Shown here: piece after piece, positions 14,006 to 14,715 of the stretch
Position numbering within the stretch: position 1 is the stretch's first letter
How the letters are laid out: the number at the start of each line of letters is the position of its first letter
NCBI GenBank assembly: GCA_024277555.1
Contig: JAJRUY010000273.1
Coordinates: 1-14,715, forward strand
Length of the DNA stretch: 14,715 nucleotides
Reading direction: 5' to 3'
DNA from: Gammaproteobacteria bacterium
Lineage (GTDB): Bacteria; Pseudomonadota; Gammaproteobacteria; Chromatiales; Chromatiaceae
The notes under the pieces: model-generated
The model's database searches: none
What the model saw: the letters and a program-made list of their open reading frames with translations, nothing else
Told to the model about the DNA's origin: nothing
Translations under genes and position numbers: made by a program

Positions 14006-14320
14006 TCAGCGGATCTTGGCGCTTATGGAGTCGCCATTGCCCTGGTTGTCTTTCCAGGCAAGTTCAATGGTGTCATCTTTGCTGCCACCTTTGAACTTGA
14101 ATGCCAGATAGGGGTTTTTGGAAACTGCACCACCCCACTCGCAGTTGATTACTTCCTTGCCATTGTGTTTGCACACCACTTCCTGGATGAAGTGGGCAGG
14201 AATCATTTCGCCGGTTTTCTTGTTCTTGCGCAAGCCGGTTTCCATGGGGTGGGTGATCAATGCCTTGACCACGGTAATGCCATTTTTGGCTTTTGCGCGA
14301 ATCTTGATGGTTTTAGCCAT
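14006..14320 (-). CDS. soxZ: Sulfur-carrier subunit SoxZ
   Basis: A 104-residue SoxZ, the immunoglobulin-fold partner that binds SoxY to form the SoxYZ sulfur carrier. Family features are MAKTIKIRAKAKNGITVVKA at the start, the conserved ITHPMETGLRKNKKTGEMIP stretch (about 23-42), AHFIQEV and the C-terminal ELAWKDNQGNGDS. There is no signal peptide, as expected, because SoxZ crosses the membrane with the Tat-exported SoxY. The ATG at 14318-14320 was chosen because an AGAGG site lies about 9 nt upstream and because SoxZ proteins start this way; the open frame 14 codons further upstream is an Ala/Arg-rich run overlapping soxY. It begins 22 nt after the soxY stop. Confidence 0.95.
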   Translation of the reverse strand: MAKTIKIRAKAKNGITVVKALITHPMETGLRKNKKTGEMIPAHFIQEVVCKHNGKEVINCEWGGAVSKNPYLAFKFKGGSKDDTIELAWKDNQGNGDSISAKIR

Positions 14321-14342
14321 TTTTCTATGCCTCTTGGTTTGA

Positions 14343-14715
14343 TCAGCCGCCGCAGCCGCCAATGGTGACTTTTACGCCTTTACGTGTGGAAAACAATTTG
14401 CCATTTGCCTTGACCACAGCGATTACATCGCTGGTCTTGCCCATTTTTACGCGGGTAGATACGTCAGGCAGTGTGCCCTCGGGCAGGTGGAAAACGGCTG
14501 CCAGGGGTTGGGCATTTTTTTCCACCAGCAAGGTGATGGATTCAACGCCTTCCATATCGGTGGCTACGGATACTGGCACCACGGCTCCATTCTCGGCAAT
14601 ATCCGGCGCCTTGATGGTGATGTCCTTGGTTGGTGTGGTGACCGGATCGCCTCCGACGCCAGCGATGGCCTCGTCGATGTTTTTGGCGGTGAAGGCATTC
14701 TTGTTCCAGGCAGCC
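14343..14715 (-). CDS. soxY: Sulfur-carrier subunit SoxY (5' end outside window)
   Basis: The last 123 codons of SoxY are present, from about ...WNKNAFTAKNIDEAI onward; the Tat signal and the first mature residues lie beyond the window. The protein ends in the diagnostic VTIGGCGG, where the cysteine is the swinging-arm site that carries sulfur intermediates between SoxXA, SoxB and SoxCD. The body contains ITIKAPDIAENGAVVPVSV and the SITLLVEKNAQPLAAVFHLP segment usual for the family. The reading frame stays open to the window edge, so an apparent internal start at 14582 (a GTG) is not the real one. soxZ follows after 22 nt on the same strand, forming the usual soxYZ pair. Confidence 0.96.
   Translation of the reverse strand, partial: AAWNKNAFTAKNIDEAIAGVGGDPVTTPTKDITIKAPDIAENGAVVPVSVATDMEGVESITLLVEKNAQPLAAVFHLPEGTLPDVSTRVKMGKTSDVIAVVKANGKLFSTRKGVKVTIGGCGG

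Noticed and set aside
14321..14362. 14-codon N-terminal extension of SoxZ
   Set aside because: SoxZ proteins begin near MAKTIKIRA, a ribosome site precedes that ATG, and the extension overlaps the soxY end.

Overview
The window looks like a chromosomal segment of a sulfur-oxidising gammaproteobacterium. The phylum-level call rests on the PilS/PilR pair with its upstream PP0621-type small gene, a DUF1820 protein, an HisI with the gammaproteobacterial N-terminal extension and the BolA/glutaredoxin pair. The sulfur-oxidation call rests on soxY, soxZ and soxB at the right end. The genus cannot be fixed from the sequence alone. Base composition and codon use look even throughout, and no rRNA, tRNA, CRISPR array, integrase or transposase was seen.

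Layout, left to right. (1) 1-123 (+): the last 40 codons of an unrecognised gene. (2) 129-4347 (-): a tight four-gene transcription unit in the order PP0621-like small membrane protein, pilS, pilR and a metallo-beta-lactamase-fold hydrolase, with junctions of -1, 12 and 11 nt. PilS/PilR is the sensor kinase and sigma-54 activator pair that controls type IV pilin transcription. (3) 4425-6396 (+), divergent from the pil unit: glutamine-dependent NAD+ synthetase (nadE) and the PII protein glnB. (4) 6406-9455 (-): DUF1820 protein, bolA, a membrane-anchored glutaredoxin, phoU and an EgtB/SUMF1-like protein. Within this block bolA/grx and phoU/EgtB-like overlap by a few bases. (5) 9591-10816 (+): hisI and gloB, overlapping by 13 nt. 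(6) 10807-11679 (-): a 6-pyruvoyl-tetrahydropterin-synthase-like two-domain protein, tail-to-tail with gloB. (7) 11865-14715 (-): soxY (5' end outside the window), soxZ and soxB of the periplasmic thiosulfate-oxidising multienzyme system.

How the genes work together. SoxYZ carries the sulfur intermediate on the SoxY C-terminal Gly-Gly-Cys-Gly-Gly arm, and SoxB hydrolytically removes sulfate from it. NadE and GlnB are plausibly linked through glutamine/nitrogen status. BolA and glutaredoxin suggest iron-sulfur or redox handling. The remainder is housekeeping (histidine synthesis, methylglyoxal detoxification, phosphate signalling).

The least ordinary parts are the gene-free stretches around soxB. 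The 371-bp soxZ-soxB gap (13635-14005) holds a hairpin, two different adjacent 24-bp tandem repeats and a strong terminal hairpin. All but the first hairpin are enclosed by 12-bp inverted ends whose sequence recurs in the soxB/PTPS gap (11680-11864). The other noteworthy item is the EgtB-like protein, in which two of the three expected iron-binding histidines appear to be replaced. I found no convincing undescribed defence or other multi-gene system.
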